Assembly: GCA_964035545.1 (NCBI GenBank)
Contig: OZ037765.1
Span: forward strand, 6,460,698 to 6,524,697
Source: Bugula neritina
Lineage: Eukaryota > Bryozoa > Gymnolaemata > Cheilostomatida > Bugulidae
Length of the DNA: 64,000 bases
Reading direction: 5' to 3'
The position numbers and the translations under genes were made by a program. Below are positions 37,580 through 60,974 of the stretch, piece after piece. Each line of letters opens with the position of its first letter. The first letter of the stretch is position 1. The notes beneath the pieces were generated by a model, which searched no databases, was not told the DNA's origin, and saw only the letters and a program-made list of their open reading frames with translations.

Positions 37580-38811
37580 CGTAAGCAGACATTTTGTTCA
37601 TAACACAATTCAATAACTCTGCTTTTTACAACTTTTATAAACCATGCATGCCAACTGAGGTATGTGAAGGTTGGCTTTGATGTCAGGTAACAATAGCAAT
37701 TGAATTTGTACTTAGTTTTCTTGTGCTGCAAATATTTCAGACATTGAAGAGGTTGTAAACTAGGTTAGCAGTGTTCAAGCATGAAGGGAATTGAAATATA
37801 ATATGCTGATAATTTCTATAAACAAGATGTATTCAGAAATTTATTGTCAACTTCTAAACTAAAGAGCTACATATTGAACTTCTAAAAGCAGGTTAGGGAT
37901 GCATAGTCACACAAACATATGAAACTAGGCTACTTGTACATCTACATGTATTACAGCTGTTAAACTTTTATTTATTGAGATAAAATCTATATCCATTATG
38001 GCTTCATGCAAAATTATTTAGGGCAAAATATCATAATTTTATTTATACAACACCAAAAATACCAATGGGGAGTTATCTTGACACAAACAAGTACATTTAC
38101 AACGACTGGAATGTCGTGTGGCTTGATGTTACAAATGCAGTATGAAATTCAAATACAATAATGTGTATAACTACAGCTAAAACTTGTCCTCCGTTAGTAA
38201 TGCATTAAGTAGAAATAAACACCATTGATAAATTTCCAGCCAAAAACATAATTTTAATATACAAACAAGTAGTTTCAACGGATAAACAAAACTAAAACAT
38301 AAAATATATATTAAGAGCAAAGTGCCAGATACAACTCTATTTCCTAATATCTACATTAATCACACATAGTTCAGAATATGACTGTTTAGTAGTAATCAGC
38401 CATCAAGCTACAATCCTATATTGATGCAAACACATTTAATATGTGACGAAAACTGGGCAGAATATTTATAAGTATCATTGAAAAGCTTTGTATGAGCCTT
38501 AAGGTGGTATATACCTAAAATATATCATAAAAATATACTCCCCATGTGAAGCTGGATAAATATATCTCATCGACACACTAGTTGCCAAAAATAAATTCTA
38601 TTTACCAGCAGAGGATATTACAATAATATATTATGTTACGTGATATTAAAATGTATGATACACTAGAAGGAACTCAACATACAACACCAGTGCAAACAGC
38701 CTGCAAAGAACTGCACACCATTTGTATATTAAACAGGTCTACAAATTTGAAAGTTGTTGTGCCCAACTAGCTGTCAAAAACATTTGGTCAATCAGGGAGT
38801 GATAGAAAGCA
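37580..38811. other. Convergent 3' flanks of TBRG1 and ATP1A
   Basis: No gene is seen. The region contains the TBRG1 3' UTR from the left and the ATPase 3' UTR from the right. Candidate signals include AATAAA near 38209 (plus) and its complement near 38038. Confidence 0.55.
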
Positions 38812-49993
<11,182 letters not shown>

Positions 49994-50611
49994 GATTAGC
50001 AAGACGAATAATGAAATGCCCGGCTGTTATTTGCTTCAATACCAGGTGACAGCCAATCATGAAATGAGAACTGCGAGAAGGTTGAAAACATAGTAAGTGT
50101 AGTCTCAAAGCTACCTTCATGCAAATTGATCAATGACAAAACATTTTTTTTTATTTTTTAGAAAAAAAAAACAAATAAAAACATTTTTTTTTTAAAAATA
50201 GTTTTTGTTGCTCAACTTATTTTTGGGTTGTTATCTATTACAATGTTTTTTTTTGTAGAGTTAAACATGGCTTCGCACAATTGTAATCACATTGTTATTG
50301 AAATTTAAAAAATGTCATTATGAGCTGAGAAGCCGTTTCTTGCAACAGTTTTGCAAGAGTTAGCTCGTTTGCTAATTTGTCGTGCTGATATATTTTTGAT
50401 TTTGCTACTAAATCGTTTGTATGCTCCACTATTTCTGTGAATACTGTTCCCATCGGCATCACATCCAGTGCCACTGCATCATATTCAATTTCATATTGTA
50501 ATTGTAATTGATATTCACTCACTCACAGTCACTCTCAGTCCTAGTCTAACTCTGTGTGAGTGCGACTAATTCTCAATTTCATTTTCCCTTTGACCATTTG
50601 GGACCATCAAA
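49994..50611. promoter_or_regulatory. Bidirectional promoter between ATP1A and TOMM70
   Basis: Only 618 bp separate the divergent start codons of the ATPase (49993, minus) and TOMM70 (50612, plus), so both promoters and both 5' UTRs must share it. It contains T/A homopolymer runs (50140-50260). The part from about 50300 to 50611 is copied, with changes, at 60720-60974 upstream of the TOMM70 partial duplicate. No TATA box was assigned. Confidence 0.6.
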
Positions 50612-53600
50612 ATGAAACTGTGGTTATCCAATGCATCAGGCCTGTTTAGAGGTAAGTAAAACATTTTTCTGACTTTTCATTTTTATTTCAACAGTTGTCA
50701 TTGACTTTGAGTTAGACTGTACCGTATACTCTGTAGACCCAGACTGAGACTGTGGCATACTGATACTTATGTTGATTGTGATAGTCATAGTGGTTGCTGT
50801 TGTCTTAATTGTAGGCTTGTTAGTTGTTACTCTTGCTGTGTGTTGCAATTGCTATTACTATTAGTATTAGTATTACTATTTATAATTAATGAGACTCTTA
50901 GTGTAAGTTTCAGACTTGGTGATGTGGTTTTTGTTGTCAATCAGAGATCTTTTTTTTAATATAATCTTCAGATGAGTCAATTCAAATTACAATTTTTTCT
51001 ACAATTAAATATTATGGTTATTTTCTAAAATTTAAAGGTTTTGTATCTTTATTTGTTTCTACTGATGGCAAAACAAATGACGTTAATCTATTAATGTGAT
51101 CAATATGAGAATGTGCAGTGGAAGCAATATCTGTCTTGAGTGCGGTGGCAACCAGTAAAAAGCTGTTGTGGTCTTTGCTGCTTTTTTCAATAAAGATTTG
51201 CAATATGGTCTAAATTAACCATGTATTTAGTTAATTTTATGTTCATTGAATTATATTGTATGGGAGAAGCAGCAGATGCTTTTGCAATTTGTTACTCAGT
51301 TCCAGGCGGACTTTCAATTACATTACAAAATGTGACACATCATCCATTATTTTTTTAAAATGGCTTCATCCTTACAACATAAGCAAAATTAAAAAACATT
51401 CGTCTTCTTGTTACTCAATTACGAAAACATGACAGTGAGCTAATATCATGATCATACATGTGGTAGATGGTACTCTACTTTTGGGGGAAAAGTTGTGAAG
51501 GCTCGGCAAAATTCATTGGCTCTTGTAAAGTGCCATTCAAGCTTTGTTTGGTTGGTCCTATGTATTCCTGTGTTACAGATGAAATCTGTATTTCTTAGAA
51601 ACTGGTTTCAATATAGCACATAAAAATATGTAAAACTGTTGAACTAGGATTCCAACAGATGATCTTTGTGTACATAATTATATTTCTTTAAGCAAAATAT
51701 CAATAACAAATAAGTTTACTAGCTTGTAGCCATGAGATAAAAAAGATGACGAATTACTGCCTGTACTGTACTGTGTTTCACCTAAATTGCCTATTTGAAT
51801 GTTTGCAATGTTGTGAAGCCATTTACACAGTTTATAATTATACAAACATGTTTGATTCTACTCTATGTCTAATATTATGCTGACCTGCTGCTACTGCTTT
51901 CCATTGTTGTTGGTATTGGAAGTTTATTTTCATGATATAACCTTCAGAAGTACATTTATACTCGCTGTGATGTCAATACATAAGGAATTGTATATGTCAA
52001 GTCTAGGTTTAGTTTAGTCTATGTAAAGCAGCATTGATGCTACTGCTAACTGATCTTTACATGTGGGTTTCAAGTGACTGTGAAAATAAAAGTTATACCG
52101 CTAACAATAGTTTAAATAAAAATGTTAAGTGTTTCTATTTTAGTAACGAATGAAGATGGCACGAGGAACGTCACCAAAATGGTCATATTTGGCATGACTG
52201 GTGTGGCGTGTGCATCATTTGCCTCTTACAAGCTTTACAGGTGGCTGGGGAAAACTAACCTTCCCGTCTCAGCCAAGGTTGGAGATAATGACAATGCTCA
52301 AAGAAGTAGTAGGCCTACTGATACAACGCCCAAGTCAAATGGTTCAACATCTCAATCTAATGGAGATAGTACTGCAGTAAGCATGAAGTTTATTCAATGT
52401 GTATTTAAATTGTACAACATATTGATAAGAAAAGGTATTTTGTAGTAGTCATAGAAAAAAATTTTTACCAGGTACTACTAATAATTCAATAAAAAAAGCC
52501 ATATGTTTCAAGTGTTGTAAAAACTCTTGAAAATTTATAACAGCTACTCAAGCGAATTGACTGCCAACTAATGACAAGCTGTAAATGCCGCAGCTACGCA
52601 TGTTTTTTTTTTTTTATTTATAGTTTAAAGTTTCCAGTTTTGTAGTTCTAACTTCACTTCAACGGTACCTACCAATATATATCTTGATGATGACAAGTTG
52701 CCCTTTGTTTACCAACCTTTAAGGATGTAATATTACCAGTTCTGCCTAAAATAAGGAAATATTTCCAATATGTTTTGTGTTCAAACTCTTATAACAGTTC
52801 TTTTGTTAGATGAGTTATTATAAAATTAAATTCTGCAAAGTAAAGCATTGCTAACCTGCTTCATGGTATATAAACAGTCATGGTAATATATAAACAGTGT
52901 GATCTCTTGAGCAAGAGATAGTATAAGTATACTCTGGGTATTATAGATATGTGCTCTACTAAGTTGTGCAACAAGTTCTCAAAATTATACCCGAATGTGA
53001 ACTCTAGGTGTTTGTTTAATACAAAACTTTTAGCAAAAATATTTATAGCAAAATACTTATCAATATTGTAGAAGTTTACGCAATGCATTTTCTGTCTCAA
53101 TTATGATGAGAGTTCAGTATATGTTGTAGACCTCCAACCCTGCCTCTCAGGCCATCAAGGCTAAGGAGCAAGGAAACGAGTTCTTTAAAAAGAAACGTTA
53201 CGATCAGGCCCTAAGCTCCTATAATCAGGCCCTAGAACTTTGTCCGAAGGAAGAAGTGAAACTTCTGGCTGTCCTCTACCAGAATCGCGCAGCTGCCAAC
53301 GATTGCAAGGTGAATCTTTTTAGCTCATCTTTTGATTGTGTCAATACTGCGCTGGATCACTTTGTGTTCTATTTGACTGGACACTTTTCAGAAGTCCCCA
53401 ATAACCCCTTTACAATTAAGAGTTGTGTCCTCCTAAAGTGAATAGGTTGAACCTTATATAAAGAGTAAGCTCATTAAAAATTTAAAGTTTGACTGCTACT
53501 TAAAATTCTAATTATGCTATAGAATTGTTCTTTAGGAGATAGATATTTTGGTATAAGCACACATATTAGCAGTTGAAAAAAAAATTTAAAATATTTCTTC

Positions 53601-56600
53601 ATGAAAAATTTTGAAGAAACTAAACTTGAACACATTTCTGTGGTTTTGGTTACTGACCAATGGTGAAGTGGCACTTCAGCATTGCTCAGCAACCAAAACC
53701 ACAAAAATGCATTTAAGTTTATTTTGTTCAGCAGTTGTTATTTTGGGAGGACACAATTCTTAATTGTAAGGAGGATATTGAGGACCACTGAAAAGGGTTT
53801 GTTGAACATAGAGTACATTGTATCATATTGTATACATTTCATCAATGCAAGACAACAGAAACAATTTGTATATCCCAACAGAAAAACTGGAAAACTGTGG
53901 TGGCAGATTGCACTGAAGCTATAAAGTGTGACCCTAACTATCAGAAGGCCTATATGAGAAGAGGGAAAGGCCATATGGAGATCAGGAAGTATAAAGAAGC
54001 TAAGAAAGGTAACATACTCATGTTTTATTAATTAAGCTATTTTCTAGTTTAAGAATAGAGTTGCCTCACACTGTACTCCTTGGGATGTTTGCAAGGAGAC
54101 CATGCATGTGTATTAGAACGGATTGGCAAACCCAGCTATTTTTCAATTCTGGTTGCAATGCATGTATTTTATGTGTTTTTAAAATGTGTATGGAACTGGC
54201 TCTTTCAGATCTGGTAGTTGGCTATTACCTACAGAAACCTCCCAGCGAGTCCGCTAAACAATCCGTCATCCTAGCCATGGACAAGGACGCTGAAGTAGCG
54301 GTTGTCGGCCACATGAAGGTGGGCTTACAATGAAATGATCAAAACTTTTCATGCTATTTTGTAACATGTCATATCAGTTATGATTTTTACTAGAAGAAAT
54401 AAAATTTATTTCTTGTTTATTTCTAGTTTCCATATTTTCAGAATCGTCGGCCCGTACTTATCAGTGCCGAAACCGTGAGATCGTATCTGGCCAACTTTCA
54501 GTTCGATCCAGTGACCACTTGCATTGCCAAATTTTCTGCACCAGTTGATGGAAAGAGGTTAGAGTGTTATTGTTACTGTTTGGCCAAGGAAAATTGAAAT
54601 ATGAGTTCATTTTTAAAGAATACTAAAAGCTTGGTTTGTCAAACACAGTTAGATGCCCAATTTTACTAATCTTCACTAATTTTCTTCGAGTGTACTCAAC
54701 GCCTACTTTTACCCTGTATCAGTAGTGTATTACAAGTTTTTAGTCTTTTGTAAGGTAATATGTGCTTTAAATTCATTCTGCAAATATATTTGTTAGAGCT
54801 CCCTTCCAAGTTGCATGCTACCATATTGAGCTCAGCCAATATAATGCTGTGCTACCCTATCTTGATGAACAAATGGCGTTGGGAGAAAGCAATGTGTACT
54901 TGAAAGAGACCTTGCTTCTCAGAGCTACCTTCAGGGTTCTCGCTGGTTTACCTGATGAAGCTGAGTCGGACATTGCCAAACTCATGGGTATTAAGGATCT
55001 ACCACCTAGGGTAGGTGTGACAAGCAGTGTTTGTAGTTCATCTGGAAATTTGTTTAAAATATTTCTTTCCTTTTGAATTAAGGAGTTATGTTATGATTTG
55101 TTGTTTTTAGTACATGTCTACTGCGCTGCTCCGTAAAGCTCTTTTGGCTATATCTAAGATGAACACCTACGATGCCTTTTCGATCATGGCTGATGCCATC
55201 GCATGTGATCCCAAGAATGGTGATATATATCACCATCGAGGCCAGGTAATGTCAGACTAAGTTTATTGTAGTCGTCTTGTCGTTGTGCAGTATTTTACGC
55301 TGCCCCATGTAATCTTTTCATGGATGCCATACAAATGTCGTAAAAACATTAGGTAACCTAGCTATCTTTTGGTTCTGGCTGTAATTATATATAATAGATG
55401 CAGTGAGAGTGGTAGCAAAGCTAAATGCAGAACCCAAGTGTGTTTTTGTATGTGTGTGTGCTGGACCAGCATGTCTGGACATGCTTTTCAATGGTTAATA
55501 TTATATAGTGCCAGATTCCTCTAAAAAATGTGAAGCTTTAAAACTGGCTTTGCAATGAAAAATTCATCTTTTTCTGTTCTATATTCATGTTCTTTCAACT
55601 GAAAGATATGAAAACAATCTTGTACACATACATAATTTGCATAAACTAAGACCAAACCTAGTTTAATTAACAATGAAGGAGTTTTCTTTTCTGTATAGTC
55701 TGTATATTGTTGTTTTTGCAGATTAACCTGCTGATGGGTGACATTACAAGCTGCATGGATGACACTGAAAAAGCTATCAGCTACAATAATACGGAGGTGC
55801 CAGCCCTTATTTTCCAAAAGCAAATGTGTGGTGAGTCATCCTAATCAGTCATGTTTTTCTAGATTATCCTTCACCTGGAGTCTAAGTTAAGCTGATAATA
55901 TAAGAGCTTTCTAAACTCATATGGGACTTCAGTCAAATTGTACTAATTTATATGCCGTTGGGTGAAATGATGATTTAATGACTGCTAAACTGTTGCCATT
56001 TAATATTTCAAAATCTGCTGGTTTGTAAGATGCTGGAATTGTTTTTATTGAGTATTTTGACTCTGAATTTGTTCATTCATGAAACTATTTAATTGTATTT
56101 AGTATTCTCAGCTAAGCTAGGGCCAGTAAATTGATGTTTATTTTCACAGAGTTGCAGATGGCATTGCATGGAAAGAGAGAGGAAGATCTCAATAATCTCA
56201 TGTCAGAGCTGAAAACTATGCGAGAGAAATACTCCACTGAGCCTGAAGTCTGGGGCCTTTACGCTCAAACTTTCGTCTCATTGGGCGAGTTTGAGAAAGC
56301 TCAAGATATTTATGACCAGGCTATTGCTTGCTGCCCCAACTGCCCCACTCTTTACATTCAGGCAGCGTAAGAACTATTTATAATAGACCCTTTTCAGAAG
56401 TCCCTCTATGGGCATTTATAATTTTAAATTATCTCCTCCCACCAGGTACATAGAGGAACCTCCACGATAGAGAGAAAGCACATAAAATCAGTAGAAATTT
56501 AAGGTTTGTGTGAAGTCTATTGCTAGCATGAGTTTCTTTTTTTCTGAGATTAATACTTCGGCATAAGCACACATATTAGCAGTTCCAGATTTTTTTTAAA

Positions 56601-58315
56601 AATATTTTTTCTTGATAAATTTAGAAAAAAATGAACTTCAGAACATTTTTGTGGTTTTGGTTATCGAGCAATGCTGAAGCGAGTAGCTATAATATAAATC
56701 CCACTAATCATTTGTTTTGCTGGCTGTCACCACTCTTTTTAGAGCTGTTAACCTTTCAACCCCTTGTATTATGCTAACATGGTCATTGTATATACATGGT
56801 ATACAATGACCATGTTAGTATTATACAAGGAGTTGAAAGGTTATCAGCTCTAAACAGAGCGGTGACAGCCAGCAAAACAAGTGATTAGTGAAATTTATAT
56901 CACGGCTACCCGCTTCAGCATTGCTCGATAACTAAAACCACAAGATTTCTTTGAAGTTTATTTTCTTCCAAATTTATCAAGAAAAAACGTTTTTTTAAAA
57001 GTCTGGAACGGCTAATATGTGTGCTTATGCCGAAATATTAATCTCCGACACAAAGAAACTCATGCTAGCAATAGACTTCACACAAACCTTAAATTTCTAC
57101 TGATTTTATGTGCTTTCTTTCCATCGTGGAGGTTCCTCTATGTACCTGGTGGAAGGAGACAACTCCAAATTATAAATGCCCATAGAAGGACTTCGAAAAG
57201 AGGCTATTTAGGTAGATGGAATCGCTTTTTCAAGTTTTTTTAGTGACACACAATTTATATATAGAGATATAAGCTTGCATGTGTTTGGTGTATTTGTAGT
57301 CAACTCCTGATCTCATTGGATAGGAGTTTGGAGAAGGCCCTCTCTTACCTCAACCAGGCTAAAGAGTTGGACCCCTACTATGAAAACACATATACTCACC
57401 TTGGTCATGTCTATGATAAATTGTGAGCATTTTTTCATACTAAACAGTTTTTCTGAAGCGTTGAGCTAACATTTAGCATCTACAATAGGTTTTTTATTGA
57501 AAAAATTCCAATGTTGTTTTGATTTAGCATACCTCATTGTTCAGAGCTAAATTGTTTACTAGAAACTCATATTCTACATATTACACACTTGCATATGCTA
57601 TCTTTATCTATTTACATTAATACTTTATAGGGAGAGTTCAGTTATGCATGCAACTCATCTTAGTAGCAGGGTTGGGATGATTGTAATTTGTAATTGGTTA
57701 TAATTAATTACATTTTTTCCAGTAATTGAATGTAATTTGTAATACCTGTATAAAAATGTAATTGTATTAATTACATATCTAATGTAATTGAATTTTACAA
57801 TTACATGTCAATTACTTCAAACTTTAAAATCTTAACAATTTCATACTTTTCCTACCATGCCTACTGTTAAATAACAAGTTCAGATTAAGTCAACGTGGTA
57901 TAATATCACTATTGAGAACAAAGGAGGTTCAACACTGTCAAGATTGTCCCTGGTAGTTGGACCCTAGAAGTGAGATTGCATAACTTCTATTTATCCCTTG
58001 TGAGAACAAAAGTAATTGTAATTAATTACATTCACATGTAATAGATCCCAACCCTGCTTGGTAGAGCCATAAGAAAGTTTAGTCAGTTATTTGTCTATTT
58101 TAACAAGTATGGTAATTGTTAGAAACATTGTTATATACGATGTGATTTGTAGAGGCAAGATAGATGAAGCTCTGGAAAGTTACCAGAAACTCCTCGCATA
58201 CAGCAGAAGTGCTCCCGATGTTAAAAATGCTATGGTGATGGTTAGCTCTGTTGAAGCTCAGCTAGACATGAAGAAGGACTTTGGCCTGGAAGTTCCAAAC
58301 ATTTTCAATAACTAA
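50612..58315 (+). CDS. TOMM70: Mitochondrial import receptor subunit TOM70
   Basis: TOM70 is an outer-membrane TPR receptor for internal-signal precursors and Hsp70/Hsp90 clients. Twelve exons (50612-50651, 52144-52376, 53130-53309, 53882-54008, 54209-54318, 54442-54557, 54797-55010, 55111-55245, 55722-55830, 56150-56366, 57300-57422, 58153-58315) join in frame to 588 residues; human has 608. The N-terminal anchor is VIFGMTGVACASFASYKLY, followed by a polar linker. TPRs start with AKEQGNEFFKKKRYDQALSS and LYQNRAAA. The core is family-like: LKETLLLRATFRVLAG, GDIYHHRGQ, YAQTFVSLGEFEKAQDIYDQAI, and the C-terminus VKNAMVMVSSVEAQLDMKKDFGLEVP. Introns 3, 10 and 11 host transposon-like elements. AATAAA lies at 58618. 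Confidence 0.95.
53384..53795. mobile_element. Foldback/MITE element, short member (TOMM70 intron 3)
   Basis: Inverted ends start CTTTTCAG. The left arm carries TTACAATTAAGAGTTGTGTC and the right arm its near-complement GACACAATTCTTAATTGTAA. The inner parts contain ATAAGCACACATATTAGCAGTT and CTGTGGTTTTGGTTACTGA, both shared with the larger element in intron 10. No coding capacity is seen. Confidence 0.8.
56388..57203. mobile_element. Large near-palindromic foldback element (TOMM70 intron 10)
   Basis: Two arms of roughly 400 bp (about 56390-56795 and 56797-57200) are near-perfect reverse complements meeting at GTATATACATGGTATAC. The ends are CCCTTTTCAGAAGTCC and, reversed, CTCTTTTCGAAGTCC. 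In the pre-mRNA it would form one long hairpin. Open frames inside are fortuitous. It shares ends and inner blocks with the 53384-53795 element, so the two form a family. Confidence 0.9.
57667..58056. mobile_element. hAT-type MITE (TOMM70 intron 11)
   Basis: 390 bp element with inverted ends CAGGGTTGGGAT, a composition of repeated TGTAATTNNAATTACA, and 8 bp flanking duplications CTTAGTAG (57659-57666) and CTTGGTAG (58057-58064), matching at 7 of 8 positions. CAGGGTTGGGA ends plus 8 bp duplications are a known signature of hAT non-autonomous elements. Confidence 0.88.
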
Positions 58316-60974
58316 TCGTCAATACAGCTACTGTAACGGTGCTTTCCATTTGATCAACTCTAACAAATGCAATTGCTCACTCCATCCAAGGTTCAACTGT
58401 AATACTTGCTGAAACATTTCAAGACTGTTAATTTAATTTTATAAATCAAATATTTTCAAGAGCCAATCAAGACTTCAAATTTTCTTCTGTATATTTTACA
58501 TGTTTATTACCTGTATTAACTAAATTCTTTATACATTCGATATAGTACTAGTACTATAAATAGATTAGCTATTCCTGAATGATAAATTGCAAATTATCTG
58601 CAAAGAAGTGCAGTACCAATAAAAATAATGAAACCTTTCCCAAATATTTATTTTACTATCTTTGTTTTTGCTTTACAATGCACTGGTGGATTGATATTGG
58701 GCAAAAATATTTTCATTCAAGGTAAAGTCTTGCTTACTTCAACCTTGAAACTTGTTTACCCATTTGTTCATTCTGGGGTTGAAAATTTTTTCATATTGCC
58801 AAATTATTTATCATTTAATAGAAAGTTGGATATATAAATAATTATGTGCTTTCTATTGGATATATTATGCGATTTTGTTATTTGCAACATCTAAAGAGAG
58901 TACAACTCTTAATTATAAAAAGTCATGGAATAAATTCAGCCAATATAAAATGCCTATTCAGCAAGCCAAACTTGGTTCATTATCATAAAATATAGTGACC
59001 ATGTAGGCATGTGTTATGCACGACCAAATATTCACCACAAGTTGCTTAGTACTATTGGAAATACATTTCCACTGACTAGATGCTTAGTTTCAAGACATTT
59101 TATAAGTAAAATATACATTTTACAAGTCAGTAAAGTGTTATTATTAGGCATACAATGAAATAAAATAGGTTTAATGTATTAAATTAGAATAATTCATAGC
59201 AGTAGCCTAATGTAGGTGTTAGATCGCCAGTTACAGATATTGCAGCTTTGAGCATCAACTACAAAATATACTGATGAAAATCTATTAATGCTAGTGAGTA
59301 GATTAAATAGTCTAGCTGGTACTAAAAGCTTGAGTATAGTTAGCAGTTCTTGTGGACCCAGGCTATTTGATAAATAATAACAATCTCCAAACCAATAAAG
59401 ATAAAATGATAAAATTTTCAAACTAATAAAGTTTCCTGCATAAAATTATTGTGAGCTTCTTTTATAACCACATTGTTTCTATGCATATGTAAACAAACTA
59501 CAAACATCAAGTTTAGACATTATATTATAACTTGTATTCAGAACTAGGTTAATCAGTGTTTACACTTCCTACTGATTTTATTTGACAGAATTTAACAAAG
59601 AAGAATACATGATCCTCTTTTATCAATTAATAAATTAACATGTTTCATCCTGATTTTAGTAAATGCACTGTATGCATACTTCTTGTGTATTTTAGTAATA
59701 AACATAATGGCCAACAGCAACCATGGTTTCAGTCATAGTTTGTGTATATGCTGACCTATTGTGGGTGTGGTGTAGGAATGAGCAAAACAATATCAATATT
59801 ATGTGTTATAATTTATTCGGAGTTGTGTTTTCATCAAACCAGGTTTGCACAGCAACATGCCTTTTCTTTTTATACAAATCTTCCCTTTTACTTTGCTCAG
59901 AACAGGTCAAATTATTACAATGCTATCTTGTATATAATTTCCACTTGAGTTATAAAAGCAACTGCCCTGAAACCTAAATACTGTGCATACCCTGTAAGCC
60001 CTGAAAACAAAAAAAACTTGCTTTTAGGAATAACTCAGTCCTAGTCTTCCATTGTAATACTGTTTATAAAAACTTTCCCTGAGAGACCAATAGTTTAACA
60101 TGGTGTTGGTACAGCACTAAAGAATGTAATGCAGATTTTACATCTGCTGAATTTTCCTAATTTTGTCTTTGCCTACAAATTCATCCAATGAATCATTTAG
60201 GATGGGCTACTACAATTAACTATCATGGTAATTTTTATAAAGAGTGAAAGCACATTTACTGCACATTTTCGAACAAGATTAGGCTCTACAAATGTTGAAA
60301 AACTGTTGCCAACGTAATCTGGCTATTTCAAAATCTTTGCTTAGAAAATCAACCACGTTTATATGTCCAACTTTGTGTCAAGTGACAAGTTATTTGTTGA
60401 GATAAAAAGATTTTACACCCCAATATGATCAGATGAGTGGAGAAGTTTCATGCTTGAAGCAGACAAGACTTAGTTTTGAATAACAATATTTTATCAGATA
60501 TCATTCAAACAAAAAAGGATGTTGACAATAAATCTCTACAGTTTTTTTTAATGTTTTATTGGTATTGCAATTCTTTACTTTGCAATTTCTTATTTACCTA
60601 ATTTATTTATGTTAATATATTTTCAATAAATATCAAGCATTTCCATTTATGCAAACAATCAATATCCAACAGTCAAACACATCAACTTAATAATTTCAAG
60701 GCCCATTGTTGTTGGAAGATGGAATGTCATTATGAGCTAAGAAGCCATTTCTTGTAATATTTTTGCAAGAGTTAGCTCGTTTGCTAATCTTATAGTGCTC
60801 ATATATTTTCGATTTTGCTATTAAATATGTTTTGTGGTCTATTATTTCTGCAAATACTGTTTCTATACTGTTCACTGCATCATATTCACTCACTCACTCT
60901 CAGTCTTGGTCTACCACTACACGTGAGTGTGACTAGTTCTTACATTTTGCCTCAGACCATTTGGGACAATCAAG
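58316..60974. other. Intergenic between TOMM70 and its partial duplicate
   Basis: The TOMM70 3' UTR runs to about 58640. The rest shows no gene; short open frames around 59194-59977 have no recognisable protein and AT-driven codon content. An approximately 83 bp segment at 60094-60176 recurs at 62274-62352. From about 60720 the sequence copies the TOMM70 promoter. Confidence 0.6.
60094..60176 (+). repeat. Direct repeat, left copy
   Basis: Begins TTTAACATGGTGTTGGTACA and ends TTTGCCTAC. It is repeated with few changes at 62274-62352, on the far side of the TOMM70 duplicate. Confidence 0.85.

Noticed and set aside
57019-57243. Plus-strand peptide frame
   Set aside because: Lies within the right arm of the intron 10 foldback element.
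59194-59977. Small protein genes between TOMM70 and its duplicate
   Set aside because: No recognisable domains, AT-biased random codon content and no splice or promoter support.
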